From the NCBI GenBank assembly GCA_017399515.1, contig JAFQBZ010000057.1:1-7531 (forward strand): a stretch of DNA of 7,531 nucleotides, read 5' to 3'. Shown here in pieces: positions 1-6,391 of this stretch. Position 1 is the first letter of the stretch; each line of letters begins with the position of its first letter. The DNA comes from Clostridia bacterium (GTDB lineage: Bacteria > Bacillota > Clostridia > Christensenellales > UBA1242). Below the pieces are notes generated by a model. The model was not told where the DNA came from. It saw only the letters and a program-made list of their open reading frames with translations, and made no database searches. The position numbers and the translations under genes are program-made.

Positions 1-1644
1 GATGAATATAGAAAATATATTGAAAAAGACCCAGCACTTGAACGCCGTTTTCAACTGGTTATGGTTAACGAACCAACTGTTGAAGACACAATCACCATTC
101 TTCGTGGGCTTAAAGAGAGATATGAAGTGTTCCACGGTGTGAAAATTGCTGACAGTGCACTTGTTTCGGCTGCAACACTTTCAAACAGATATATAACTGA
201 CAGATTTTTGCCAGACAAGGCAATCGACCTTGTTGATGAAGCCTGTGCAAGCATTAAAACTGAAATTGATTCAATGCCAACTGAAATGGATGAAATAAAC
301 AGAAAGATAATTGGGCTTCAAATTGAAGAAGCAGCACTCAAACGCGAAACTGACGATATTTCAAAAGCAAGGCTTGAAAAGATTAGAAAAGAACTTTCTT
401 TGCAAAAAGAAAAATATGATGCAATGACTGCAAAGTGGCAAAATGAAAAGAATGCAATTGAAAACATCAATAAACTTAAAGAACAACTTGAACAGGTAAA
501 AGCCGATATTGAGCACGCAAAGAAAGAGTATGACTTAAACAGAGCGGCAGAACTTCAATATAGCAAACTTCCAAGCCTTCAAAAAGAACTTGAAAAAGAA
601 GAAAAGGTTTACGAAGAAAGCAAAACAAATAAACTTCTTCGAAATAAAGTGACTGATGAAGAAATTTCAAAAATTGTGTCTAGGTGGACAGGTATTCCTG
701 TTTCAAAACTCACTGAAGGTGAAAGAGAAAAAATTGTAAGGCTTGATGAAATTTTGCATCAAAGAGTTATTGGTCAAAACATTGCAGTTGAAAAAGTTGC
801 AGAAGCAATCTTAAGGGCAAGGGCAGGGATTTCTGACCCTAACAGACCTGTGGGTTCATTCTTGTTTTTAGGACCAACCGGTGTTGGAAAAACAGAACTT
901 TCAAAAGCACTTGCAGAAGCACTTTTTGATGATGAGAAAAACATTGTTCGAATTGATATGAGTGAATATATGGAAAAGTTCTCTGTTTCAAGACTTATTG
1001 GTGCGCCTCCTGGATATGTTGGCTATGATGAAGGTGGAGAACTTACTGAAGCAGTTCGAAGAAAACCTTATTCAGTTGTTTTGTTTGATGAAATTGAAAA
1101 AGCACACCCAGATGTGTTTAATATTCTTCTTCAAGTTTTAGATGACGGAAGAATCACTGACAGTCAGGGAAGAACAGTTGACTTTAAAAACACAATCATC
1201 ATTTTAACATCAAATCTTGGTGCAAATGTGATTTTAGATGGCATTCAAGAAAACGGAACAATTTCTGCTGAAGCAACAAATGAAGTGCATAAAATTTCGA
1301 AGCAATCATTTAGACCAGAATTCTTAAACAGGCTTGATGAAATTGTTATGTTTGAGCCACTTTCAAAAGCAAACATTAGGGGAATTGTTGACCTTATTTT
1401 AAAAGGTCTTTCAAAGCGTCTTGAAGACAAACAATTAAAACTTATTGTAACCGAAAAGGCGAAAGATGAGATTATTGAGCAGGGTTATGATGTTGCATTT
1501 GGTGCAAGACCACTAAAAAGATTTATTCAACATCAAATTGAAACACTTCTTGCTAAAACCATTCTCTCTAATGGTGTTATGCCAAACATAACACTTGAAA
1601 TTGACAGCGTTCAAGGTGAATTTGTTGTGAATATCAAAAAATAA
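1..1644 (+). CDS. clpB: ATP-dependent chaperone ClpB (5'-truncated by window)
   Basis: Hexameric AAA+ disaggregase that, in known systems, works with DnaK/DnaJ/GrpE to pull polypeptides out of aggregates in the cytosol. The frame is open from base 1, so the ATG at 61 is internal. The 547 visible residues start at the end of the first ATPase domain, with its arginine-finger pair ERRF at window residues 14-17. The coiled-coil middle domain that separates ClpB from ClpA/ClpC covers about residues 97-212. The second ATPase domain has Walker A GPTGVGKT (291-298), pore loop GYVG (338-341), Walker B ending LFDE (361-364), sensor 1 LTSN (402-405), arginine finger R444 in FLNRLDE, and sensor 2 GARPLKR (501-507). 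About 310 N-terminal residues (N domain, first Walker A and B) lie outside the window by comparison with the usual length near 860. No motif is damaged. Its promoter and any heat-shock operator are not visible. Transcription probably ends at the adjacent terminator. Confidence 0.98.
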   Translation, partial: DEYRKYIEKDPALERRFQLVMVNEPTVEDTITILRGLKERYEVFHGVKIADSALVSAATLSNRYITDRFLPDKAIDLVDEACASIKTEIDSMPTEMDEINRKIIGLQIEEAALKRETDDISKARLEKIRKELSLQKEKYDAMTAKWQNEKNAIENINKLKEQLEQVKADIEHAKKEYDLNRAAELQYSKLPSLQKELEKEEKVYEESKTNKLLRNKVTDEEISKIVSRWTGIPVSKLTEGEREKIVRLDEILHQRVIGQNIAVEKVAEAILRARAGISDPNRPVGSFLFLGPTGVGKTELSKALAEALFDDEKNIVRIDMSEYMEKFSVSRLIGAPPGYVGYDEGGELTEAVRRKPYSVVLFDEIEKAHPDVFNILLQVLDDGRITDSQGRTVDFKNTIIILTSNLGANVILDGIQENGTISAEATNEVHKISKQSFRPEFLNRLDEIVMFEPLSKANIRGIVDLILKGLSKRLEDKQLKLIVTEKAKDEIIEQGYDVAFGARPLKRFIQHQIETLLAKTILSNGVMPNITLEIDSVQGEFVVNIKK

Positions 1645-1646
1645 GT

Positions 1647-1673
1647 TCAGGGCGTTTTGCCCTGACTTTTTTT
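1647..1673 (+). terminator. Intrinsic terminator of clpB
   Basis: A perfect 7-bp GC-rich stem (TCAGGGC at 1647-1653, GCCCTGA at 1659-1665) with a GTTTT loop is followed after one base by seven T residues (1667-1673). It starts three bases after the clpB stop codon. This separates clpB from the downstream unit, whose promoter begins two bases later. Confidence 0.93.
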
Positions 1674-1674
1674 G

Positions 1675-1703
1675 TTGATTAGTTGAAAGATTTATGGTAA
1701 AAT
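1675..1703 (+). promoter_or_regulatory. Sigma-A-type promoter for the phosphatase unit
   Basis: A -35 box TTGATT (1675-1680), a 17-bp spacer and a -10 box TAAAAT (1698-1703) are preceded by an extended -10 TGG (1695-1697). Spacing is ideal and the site follows directly on the clpB terminator. The expected start, about seven bases after the -10 box, falls on the A of the ATG at 1710. That implies little or no 5' leader, and no Shine-Dalgarno lies between the -10 box and the ATG. Confidence 0.75.
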
Positions 1704-1709
1704 TTGAGT

Positions 1710-2231
1710 ATGATTTATTTTATTAGACACGGTGAAACCGATTATAACAAAGAGCATAGATATCAAGGTCATCTTGATATTCCATTAAATGAGGTGGGAA
1801 TAAAACAAGCAGAAAATGCAAGAGATGAACTTGCAGGTTTTGTGTTTGATGAGATTTATTCATCACCACTATCAAGGGCAAAAAAGACCGCTGAAATTAT
1901 AAATGAAAAGCAGGGTGCTGTGCTTGTTTTAGATGACAGACTTAAAGAGATTTATGGTGGAACAAGTCAAGGTCAGCGTTTAAGTGATTGGACTGAAGAT
2001 GAAATTAAAGACCTTCACGAAAACCCTAAAAAATTTGGAGCCGAATCTTCGGCTGCACTTTGTGCAAGAGTTGAAGAATTTTTTAAAGAAATTGAAGACA
2101 GTGATAAAAACATTTTGATTGTTGCACATGGTGGTGTTTACCGTGCGTTATATCGTTATTTGAATGGTATTGATGAATATCATTTTGAAATGAAGGGCAT
2201 AAAGAATGCGACAGCAGTGTTTTTGAAATAG
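1710..2231 (+). CDS. Histidine phosphatase family protein (phosphoglycerate-mutase-like)
   Basis: A cytosolic phosphatase of the histidine phosphatase superfamily, which transfers phosphate to an active-site histidine and then to water. The 173 residues show RHGE at 6-9 with phospho-acceptor H7, the second arginine R56 in SPLSRAKKT, the acid/base-region E80 in LKEIYGG, and the second catalytic histidine H140 in VAHGG. Length fits the small cobC/GpmB-like phosphatases rather than true glycolytic phosphoglycerate mutase. The substrate cannot be told: alpha-ribazole phosphate, sugar phosphates and other small phosphoesters are all possible, and no cobalamin genes are nearby. The segment after E80, usually a G-x-WEG type stretch, here reads GGTSQG, so the usual second acidic residue is replaced by Q. 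The ATG at 1710 is chosen over TTG at 1704 because family members start two to four residues before the IRHGE strand and TTG abuts the -10 box. The MBL-fold gene follows 15 bp later, probably co-transcribed. Confidence 0.92.
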   Translation: MIYFIRHGETDYNKEHRYQGHLDIPLNEVGIKQAENARDELAGFVFDEIYSSPLSRAKKTAEIINEKQGAVLVLDDRLKEIYGGTSQGQRLSDWTEDEIKDLHENPKKFGAESSAALCARVEEFFKEIEDSDKNILIVAHGGVYRALYRYLNGIDEYHFEMKGIKNATAVFLK

Positions 2232-2246
2232 TTTTAAAGGAATGGT

Positions 2247-2867
2247 ATGGAAATTTTAGAAGTTGTTGCAACAGCGCATAATGGAATTTTAAATCAAAAG
2301 ACTTATGTGCTGGTAAAAGGCAAGAATGCGATTATTATTGATGCAGGTGCTGAACTTGAAGATGTGAAAAAAGTGGTTCAAAACAAAAAGGTTTTGGCAG
2401 TGCTTATCACACACTGTCATTTCGACCATATTTGGTGCATTGAAGATTACATTAAAGAGTGGGATATGCCGGTTTATATTTCTAGTGGAGCAGAAGAAAA
2501 GTTTTTAGATTCAAACAAGAATTGTTCAAATATTATTCGTGATAGAAAAACCTTTAATGTGAATCAAGACAATATTAAGTTTTTTGAAGATAAACTTAAC
2601 ATTGGAAAATTTGAAATTGAAGTGATAAAAACACCGGGGCATTCGGCAGATTCAGTTTCGTTTTTAATTGAAAAGAGTTTGTTTCCTGGTGATTTGGTGC
2701 TTGGTGGAAGCATCGGCAGAACCGACCTTTATGATAGTGATGACAGAGATATGTGGGATAGTTTGGAAAAACTTGAAAAAATCGATTTTGAAATGGCGTA
2801 TCCTGGGCATTATGAACCAATGACAAAACAGGAAACACTTAAGTGTTTTAAATATGATTTTATTTAA
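2247..2867 (+). CDS. MBL-fold metallo-hydrolase, glyoxalase-II-like
   Basis: A 206-residue soluble metallo-beta-lactamase-fold hydrolase of the short glyoxalase-II/YcbL-like group, whose members usually cleave thioesters with a two-metal centre. All expected ligands are present: H56, H58, D60 and H61 in THCHFDH, H132 in TPGH, bridging D149 in FPGD, and H188 in YPGH. The GRTDL stretch (157-161) is also typical of this group. After the first motif the sequence is HIWCIED instead of the common HIGG, an odd local change near the metal site. The separate C-terminal substrate-binding domain of classical glyoxalase II is missing, as in other short members, so the substrate is unknown. An AAAGGA ribosome site (2236-2241) lies 5 bases before the ATG. 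The gap to the phosphatase is 15 bp with no terminator, so the two probably form an operon. Confidence 0.92.
   Translation: MEILEVVATAHNGILNQKTYVLVKGKNAIIIDAGAELEDVKKVVQNKKVLAVLITHCHFDHIWCIEDYIKEWDMPVYISSGAEEKFLDSNKNCSNIIRDRKTFNVNQDNIKFFEDKLNIGKFEIEVIKTPGHSADSVSFLIEKSLFPGDLVLGGSIGRTDLYDSDDRDMWDSLEKLEKIDFEMAYPGHYEPMTKQETLKCFKYDFI
2833..2848. repeat. Perfect 16-bp palindrome at the end of the MBL gene
   Basis: AAACACTTAAGTGTTT is its own reverse complement. It lies in the last codons of the MBL-fold gene, about 70 bp before the M1 peptidase ATG. As RNA it could form a 6-bp hairpin with a TTAA loop, but no continuous T tract follows, so it is a poor terminator. A dimeric repressor site is possible. 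It may also be a by-product of coding and AT-rich composition. Confidence 0.4.
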
Positions 2868-2906
2868 CTTTTTCATAAATTTTTGATTTCAAGAATAAAC
2901 TTGATT

Positions 2907-2911
2907 GAGGA
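2907..2911 (+). promoter_or_regulatory. Ribosome binding site that sets the M1 peptidase start
   Basis: GAGGA lies 5 bases before the ATG at 2917. The in-frame TTG at 2905 overlaps this site and has no Shine-Dalgarno of its own, which supports starting at 2917. That start also gives a normal signal peptide beginning MKKFF. Confidence 0.8.
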
Positions 2912-2916
2912 AATTT

Positions 2917-4410
2917 ATGAAGAAGTTTTTTTATTTGTTTTTAACAATTATTATTGCAGTGTTTTCTTGCGTTTCGTTTACCGGTTGCAAGAAAAGTGAA
3001 ATTGATAAAATTTCAAAAAACTTAACAACTTATGCAATTTCTGTCGAATTGAACGATGATATGATGATTTCAGGGGCAGAAACGATTGATTATGTTAACG
3101 ACACAGGTGCAGATCTTGAGTTTTTGTGTTTGCACCTTTATCCGCGTGCATTTAGAAAAGATGCAAGCATAAAGCCTTACACAGCACTAAACATGGCAAC
3201 TTGCTTTCCAAATGGTGTTTCTTATGGCGATTTAGAAGTGAAATCGGTTTCGGTTGATGGAGAGAAAAAAGAGTTTTTATATGCTGGAGAAGATGAAGAT
3301 ATTTTAAAAATTATCTTTGGTTTTGTGTTAAAAAATGAGCATAGGGCAAAAATTGAAATTGGGTTTGATTTGACCATTCCTAATTCAACTCACAGATTTG
3401 GTTATTTTGAAAACAATATCAATTTGGGGAATTTTTATCCGGTGGTGTGCAATTTTGAAAATGGTGAGTTTGATTTGACGCCTTATTATTCGACAGGTGA
3501 CCCTTTTTGCTCAAAAATTGCAAACTATGAAGTGAATTTTGTTTATTCAAAATTGTTTAAGTTGTTTTCAACAGGTGAGATTTCAACTGAAGAAAAAGAT
3601 GGCAAGTTTTGTTCAACAATTTCAGCCAAAGCAGTTCGTGATTTTGCAATGTGTTTAACCAGCAAGTCGGCTGAAAAAGAAGAAATGGTTGGGCAAACGA
3701 AAGTGGTGTATGCTGGATATGAAACAGATGAAAATATTTCAGCGTGTTTAGAAGTTGCAAAAGATTCACTTTCTTACTTTAACAGTGCCTTTGGAAAGTA
3801 TCCTTATTCAACGCTTACAGTGGTTAAAACGCCGTTTTTGTTTGGGGGAATGGAGTATCCTGGAATTGTGTTTATTGCAGACTCAATTAAAGATGAAACT
3901 GAGTTTAAAAAAGTGATTGTTCACGAAATTGCGCACCAATGGTGGTATTCAGTGGTGGGTAACAATGAAACAAAAGAAGCGTGGCTTGATGAGTCGCTTG
4001 CGGAATATTCAACAGCATTATTTTTTGGAGATAATGAAAAATATGGCGTGAGTTATGATGAAATGGTGCAAAGTGCACTTGACAGTTATCTGTTATATGT
4101 TGATGTGATTTCAACCATTCGTGGTGATGTTAACACAAAAATGAACCTTGCAGTGTTTGAATATAAAAATGATTATGAATATTCATATATGGTGTATGTT
4201 AAGGGTGTGATTATGTTTGATTCACTAAAAGATGCGGTTGGAAAACAAAAGATTTTAGCGGGGCTCAAGAAATATTACAAAGACAATAAATTTAAAATCG
4301 CGACAAAAAGTGATTTTTATAAGGCTTTTGAATCGGCGTGTCATAAAGATTTAGAGAATTTCTTTGAGGGCTATTTGAATGGAACAGCCATAATATCCAA
4401 AATAAGTTAA
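2917..4410 (+). CDS. Lipoprotein M1-family zinc metallopeptidase (aminopeptidase N-like)
   Basis: A 497-residue zinc peptidase of family M1 (gluzincins, mostly aminopeptidases), predicted to be anchored outside the membrane. Residues 1-23 form a signal peptide with two lysines, a hydrophobic core and a lipobox-like FTGC; C24 would be lipidated, followed by KK. About residues 30-235 form the N-terminal beta domain, including the family-like NLGNFYP and YYSTGDP stretches. The catalytic domain has GGMEYPG at 310-316 (the counterpart of GAMEN), HEIAH at 336-340 with zinc ligands H336 and H340 and catalytic E337, third ligand E359 in WLDES, and likely transition-state Y427 in VYVKG. The large helical C-terminal domain of PepN is absent, giving a compact form. 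F at position -3 of the lipobox is less usual than L. It lies 49 bp after the MBL gene without a convincing promoter or terminator, so read-through is likely. The natural substrate is unknown; scavenging of external peptides is inference. Confidence 0.93.
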   Translation: MKKFFYLFLTIIIAVFSCVSFTGCKKSEIDKISKNLTTYAISVELNDDMMISGAETIDYVNDTGADLEFLCLHLYPRAFRKDASIKPYTALNMATCFPNGVSYGDLEVKSVSVDGEKKEFLYAGEDEDILKIIFGFVLKNEHRAKIEIGFDLTIPNSTHRFGYFENNINLGNFYPVVCNFENGEFDLTPYYSTGDPFCSKIANYEVNFVYSKLFKLFSTGEISTEEKDGKFCSTISAKAVRDFAMCLTSKSAEKEEMVGQTKVVYAGYETDENISACLEVAKDSLSYFNSAFGKYPYSTLTVVKTPFLFGGMEYPGIVFIADSIKDETEFKKVIVHEIAHQWWYSVVGNNETKEAWLDESLAEYSTALFFGDNEKYGVSYDEMVQSALDSYLLYVDVISTIRGDVNTKMNLAVFEYKNDYEYSYMVYVKGVIMFDSLKDAVGKQKILAGLKKYYKDNKFKIATKSDFYKAFESACHKDLENFFEGYLNGTAIISKIS

Positions 4411-4426
4411 AATGTTTAAGTTATGG

Positions 4427-4455
4427 TTGTGAGAGTTTGTTTTTTGTGCTAAAAT
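4427..4455 (+). promoter_or_regulatory. Sigma-A-type promoter for the walJ unit
   Basis: TTGTGA (4427-4432), a 17-bp spacer and TAAAAT (4450-4455) with extended -10 TGC (4447-4449). The predicted start near 4462 leaves a leader of about 14 nt that contains the AGGAGA ribosome site. It lies in the 65-bp gap after the M1 peptidase gene. Nothing else, in particular no clear terminator, is visible in that gap. Confidence 0.72.
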
Positions 4456-4464
4456 AGGTTTGCT

Positions 4465-4470
4465 AGGAGA
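4465..4470 (+). promoter_or_regulatory. Ribosome binding site of walJ
   Basis: AGGAGA with 5 bases to the ATG at 4476 is the strongest Shine-Dalgarno in the window. It fixes the start and suggests efficient translation of the first gene of the unit. Confidence 0.85.
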
Positions 4471-4475
4471 TTTTT

Positions 4476-5279
4476 ATGCGAATTGTTAATTTGGCATCAG
4501 GAAGCAAAGGAAATTCAACATTTATTGCATTTGGCGAAACGAAAATCTTGATAGATGCAGGCTTAACTGAAAAGAAACTTGCTGAAACGCTGCTTGAGAT
4601 AAATGAGAACCTTGCAAACATTCAAGGTGTGCTTATAACTCATGAACATATTGACCACATAAGGGCAATTAAAACACTTGCAAAAAAATATGATATGGTG
4701 TTTTATGTTCACAAGAAACTTGCGGAAAGCAGTGCGTTTCAAGATATTGAGTTTAAAGAAGGCAAACTTTTTAAGTTTGAAAACACAGAATTTTCTGTGG
4801 GTGATTTTGAAATTAAGCCTTTTGAAACATCGCACGATGCAGTTAGACCGGTTGGTTTCGTGGTTAAAGTTTTTGGAAACAAGGCAAAGGCTGGGTTTGT
4901 GACCGACCTTGGTGTGGTTTCGGAAACGGTGAAAAGAGAACTTCAAGGCTCAAAAATTGTGTTTATTGAGTCTAATTATGATGAAGCAATGTTAATGGGT
5001 GGGAGTTATCCTAAAATTGTGAGAGAGAGAATTAAAGGTGAGTTTGGGCATCTTTCAAATGAGCAGTCACTTGAACTTGCAAAGTTTTTATTTGAAATGG
5101 GAACAAAGTGTTTTGTGTTGTCACATATTTCTGAAAATAACAACACTCCTGAACTTGCACTTGTGAACTATATTGATTATTTTGAAAGTCAGGGTTATGT
5201 TCTTGACAAAGATGTTTTTATTAGATTATCATTTCAAAATAAACACGGAAATAATTTTAATGTGAAAGAGGATGAATAA
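4476..5279 (+). CDS. walJ: WalJ/YycJ-type MBL-fold protein
   Basis: A 267-residue MBL-fold hydrolase of the YycJ/WalJ group, proteins linked in Firmicutes to the WalRK cell-wall regulon and thought to act as nucleases. The family start LASGSKGNS (6-14) is intact, followed by LIDAG (25-29). Metal-site motifs are THEHIDH at 55-61 (H56, H58, D60, H61), SHD with H120, TDLG with D144, ESNYD from E165, GHLSN with H192, and LSHISENNNTPE with H217. The last two blocks are characteristic of YycJ and absent from the glyoxalase-type MBL protein upstream. No signal peptide or membrane segment is seen, so it is cytosolic. In Bacillus it sits at the end of the walRKHI operon. Here the genes before it are unrelated, and its stop overlaps the ATG of a membrane protease by one base (TAATG), so translation of the two is probably coupled. 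Substrate and link to WalRK are inferred from family only. Confidence 0.93.
   Translation: MRIVNLASGSKGNSTFIAFGETKILIDAGLTEKKLAETLLEINENLANIQGVLITHEHIDHIRAIKTLAKKYDMVFYVHKKLAESSAFQDIEFKEGKLFKFENTEFSVGDFEIKPFETSHDAVRPVGFVVKVFGNKAKAGFVTDLGVVSETVKRELQGSKIVFIESNYDEAMLMGGSYPKIVRERIKGEFGHLSNEQSLELAKFLFEMGTKCFVLSHISENNNTPELALVNYIDYFESQGYVLDKDVFIRLSFQNKHGNNFNVKEDE
5203..5232 (+). promoter_or_regulatory. Candidate internal promoter for the CPBP gene
   Basis: A consensus -35 box TTGACA (5203-5208) is followed by an 18-bp spacer and TATCAT (5227-5232), five of six matches to the -10 consensus. It lies inside the end of walJ. The predicted start near 5239 would give a leader of about 40 nt before the ATG at 5279, including AGAGGA (5267-5272). 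It could also be a by-product of the coding sequence. Confidence 0.45.
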
Positions 5280-6391
5280 TGGAAAATCAGTTGCTTAATG
5301 AAAAGAGAAAATCGTTTGGGCTTTATGAAGCAGCACTTGCAACAATTTTGTTTATTGTTTTTAACATTGGCTTTATGTTTTTGTTCAGAGCAATTCCTGT
5401 GTCAGCAAGACAGAGTGGCTCAGTGTTTTATTATATTGCGTCATTTTTGATTGAAGCACTTTTTGGCGTTGCTGCTTATGTTGTTGCGGTTTCAAGAAAA
5501 GTTGATTTTGTTAAAGGTATCGGTGCAAACAAAAAAATTAACGGAAATATTGTTTTTTACAGTGTTTTAATTTCATTTGCTTGCCTTATCTTTTTTGGAA
5601 ATTTAACAAATGTATTCATTGAATTTTTGGGGATTTGTGGTTATTCATCAATTCTTGGAAGTTTGGAAATTTCTAACTTTGGAATTTATTTGGTTTATGT
5701 TTTAACAGCCTGCATCGCTCCTGCAATTTGCGAAGAGTTTTTGTTTAGAGGGGTTATTGCTTCAGGTCTTAAAGAAAAAGGTTTCAAAGTCGCACTTTTT
5801 GCATCATCAATCATTTTCACTTTAATGCACGGAAACCCTGAACAAACAGTTCATCAATTTATTATTGGTTATGTGATTGGTTATGCGTTTTTAAAAACAG
5901 GAAATATTTGGATTGGTGTTATTGTTCACTTTGTAAATAACTTCACAGCAGTCACAATGACTTACATTTCAAGTTTTTCAGCAGGGGAAGAAGTTGCGGC
6001 TGAAGTTGCAGCAGCAGAGCCTGTGACAGCATCTTCATTTATAATTAGTGTGATTGTTGCTGCTGTTATGGCAATGATTGGTTTCATTATTGTTAAAAAG
6101 TTGATTGGTTTGATTTTAATTGAACATAACAAAGTGAATGCTGTTTCAAATGAGAATGCCACCATTAAAGTTGATAATGCTGAAGTTAATGTTGAAATGA
6201 TGGTTGATGAAATGCTTGTTGAGTTAGACGAAAAGGCTGAAACTGAAAAAACTGAATCAGTTGCAGAAAATGCACAAAACAAAGAAAATGAGAAAGTTCC
6301 ATTATCAGTGACTTTAATGTTTGTGATTTCAGGGGCATATTTCCTTATTGAGTGGCTTTCTTCACTTCTTACCGGTCTTGGAATGTTTTAA
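5279..6391 (+). CDS. CPBP-family intramembrane glutamic protease
   Basis: A polytopic membrane protein of the CPBP family (CAAX-protease/bacteriocin-processing, Rce1-like), which cleaves substrates within the membrane using a glutamate-activated water. All three motifs are present in 370 residues: EEFLFR at 152-157 (E152, E153, R157), FTLMH at 180-184 (H184), and HFVNN at 217-221 (H217, N221). Hydrophobic segments lie near 17-37, 49-71, 89-108, 134-150, 170-183, 192-230 (probably two) and 253-281. The tail is unusual: a hydrophilic, Glu/Asn/Lys-rich stretch at about 282-340, then one more membrane segment at 342-361. An Ala/Glu-rich loop lies at 235-248. Residues 197-204 are a small repeat, IGYV-IGYA, from a 12-bp tandem repeat. 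It starts on the last base of the walJ stop, with AGAGGA 6 bases upstream, and overlaps the M14 gene in the same way. Roles in the family include bacteriocin immunity, peptide maturation and envelope signalling. No bacteriocin gene is visible here. Confidence 0.93.
   Translation: MENQLLNEKRKSFGLYEAALATILFIVFNIGFMFLFRAIPVSARQSGSVFYYIASFLIEALFGVAAYVVAVSRKVDFVKGIGANKKINGNIVFYSVLISFACLIFFGNLTNVFIEFLGICGYSSILGSLEISNFGIYLVYVLTACIAPAICEEFLFRGVIASGLKEKGFKVALFASSIIFTLMHGNPEQTVHQFIIGYVIGYAFLKTGNIWIGVIVHFVNNFTAVTMTYISSFSAGEEVAAEVAAAEPVTASSFIISVIVAAVMAMIGFIIVKKLIGLILIEHNKVNAVSNENATIKVDNAEVNVEMMVDEMLVELDEKAETEKTESVAENAQNKENEKVPLSVTLMFVISGAYFLIEWLSSLLTGLGMF
5864..5887 (+). repeat. Two-copy 12-bp tandem repeat within the CPBP gene
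   Basis: ATTGGTTATGTG is followed directly by ATTGGTTATGCG, differing at one base. It encodes IGYV-IGYA in a membrane helix between the second and third active-site motifs. Regular glycine spacing suits helix packing, so it may reflect selection on the protein rather than slippage. Confidence 0.55.

Noticed and set aside
1704..1709. TTG start two codons before the phosphatase ATG
   Set aside because: It abuts the -10 box, has no ribosome site and lengthens the N-terminus beyond the family norm; ATG at 1710 is better.
1694..1726. Ten-codon upstream ORF from the ATG at 1694, overlapping the phosphatase start out of frame
   Set aside because: It begins inside the predicted promoter, upstream of the expected transcript start, so it would not be on the main mRNA.
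2872..2901. Weak promoter-like pair TTCATA-N18-TAAACT before the M1 peptidase
   Set aside because: Each box matches only four of six positions, with no extended -10, in a very AT-rich gap; it is not distinguishable from chance.
2905..2916. TTG start for the M1 peptidase
   Set aside because: It overlaps the GAGGA ribosome site that serves the ATG at 2917 and would spoil the usual signal-peptide start.
4079..4107. TTGACA inside the M1 peptidase gene
   Set aside because: No acceptable -10 box lies 16-18 bp downstream, and there is no gene start nearby for it to serve.
4403..4423. Possible terminator after the M1 peptidase (TTAAA/TTTAA pairing and repeated AAGTTA)
   Set aside because: The stem is about five A-T pairs without a T tract, and AAGTTA is a direct repeat, not an inverted one.
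4784..4799. Inverted repeat CACAGAA-TT-TTCTGTG inside walJ
   Set aside because: Short, mid-gene, not followed by a T tract and not near a promoter; likely chance.
4563..4946. 127-codon open frame on the – strand inside walJ
   Set aside because: It is antisense to a well-conserved gene, has no recognisable motif, and its composition mirrors the walJ codons; it is a shadow frame.
5962..6282. 106-codon open frame on the – strand inside the CPBP gene
   Set aside because: Its Ser/Thr/Ala-rich translation is the complement of the acidic, low-complexity tail of the real gene, with no independent start signal.
6352..6390. TTG start giving the M14 peptidase 13 extra residues
   Set aside because: The extension lies wholly in the upstream CPBP gene and matches no family feature; the TAATG overlap at 6389-6393 repeats the junction seen at 5277-5281.
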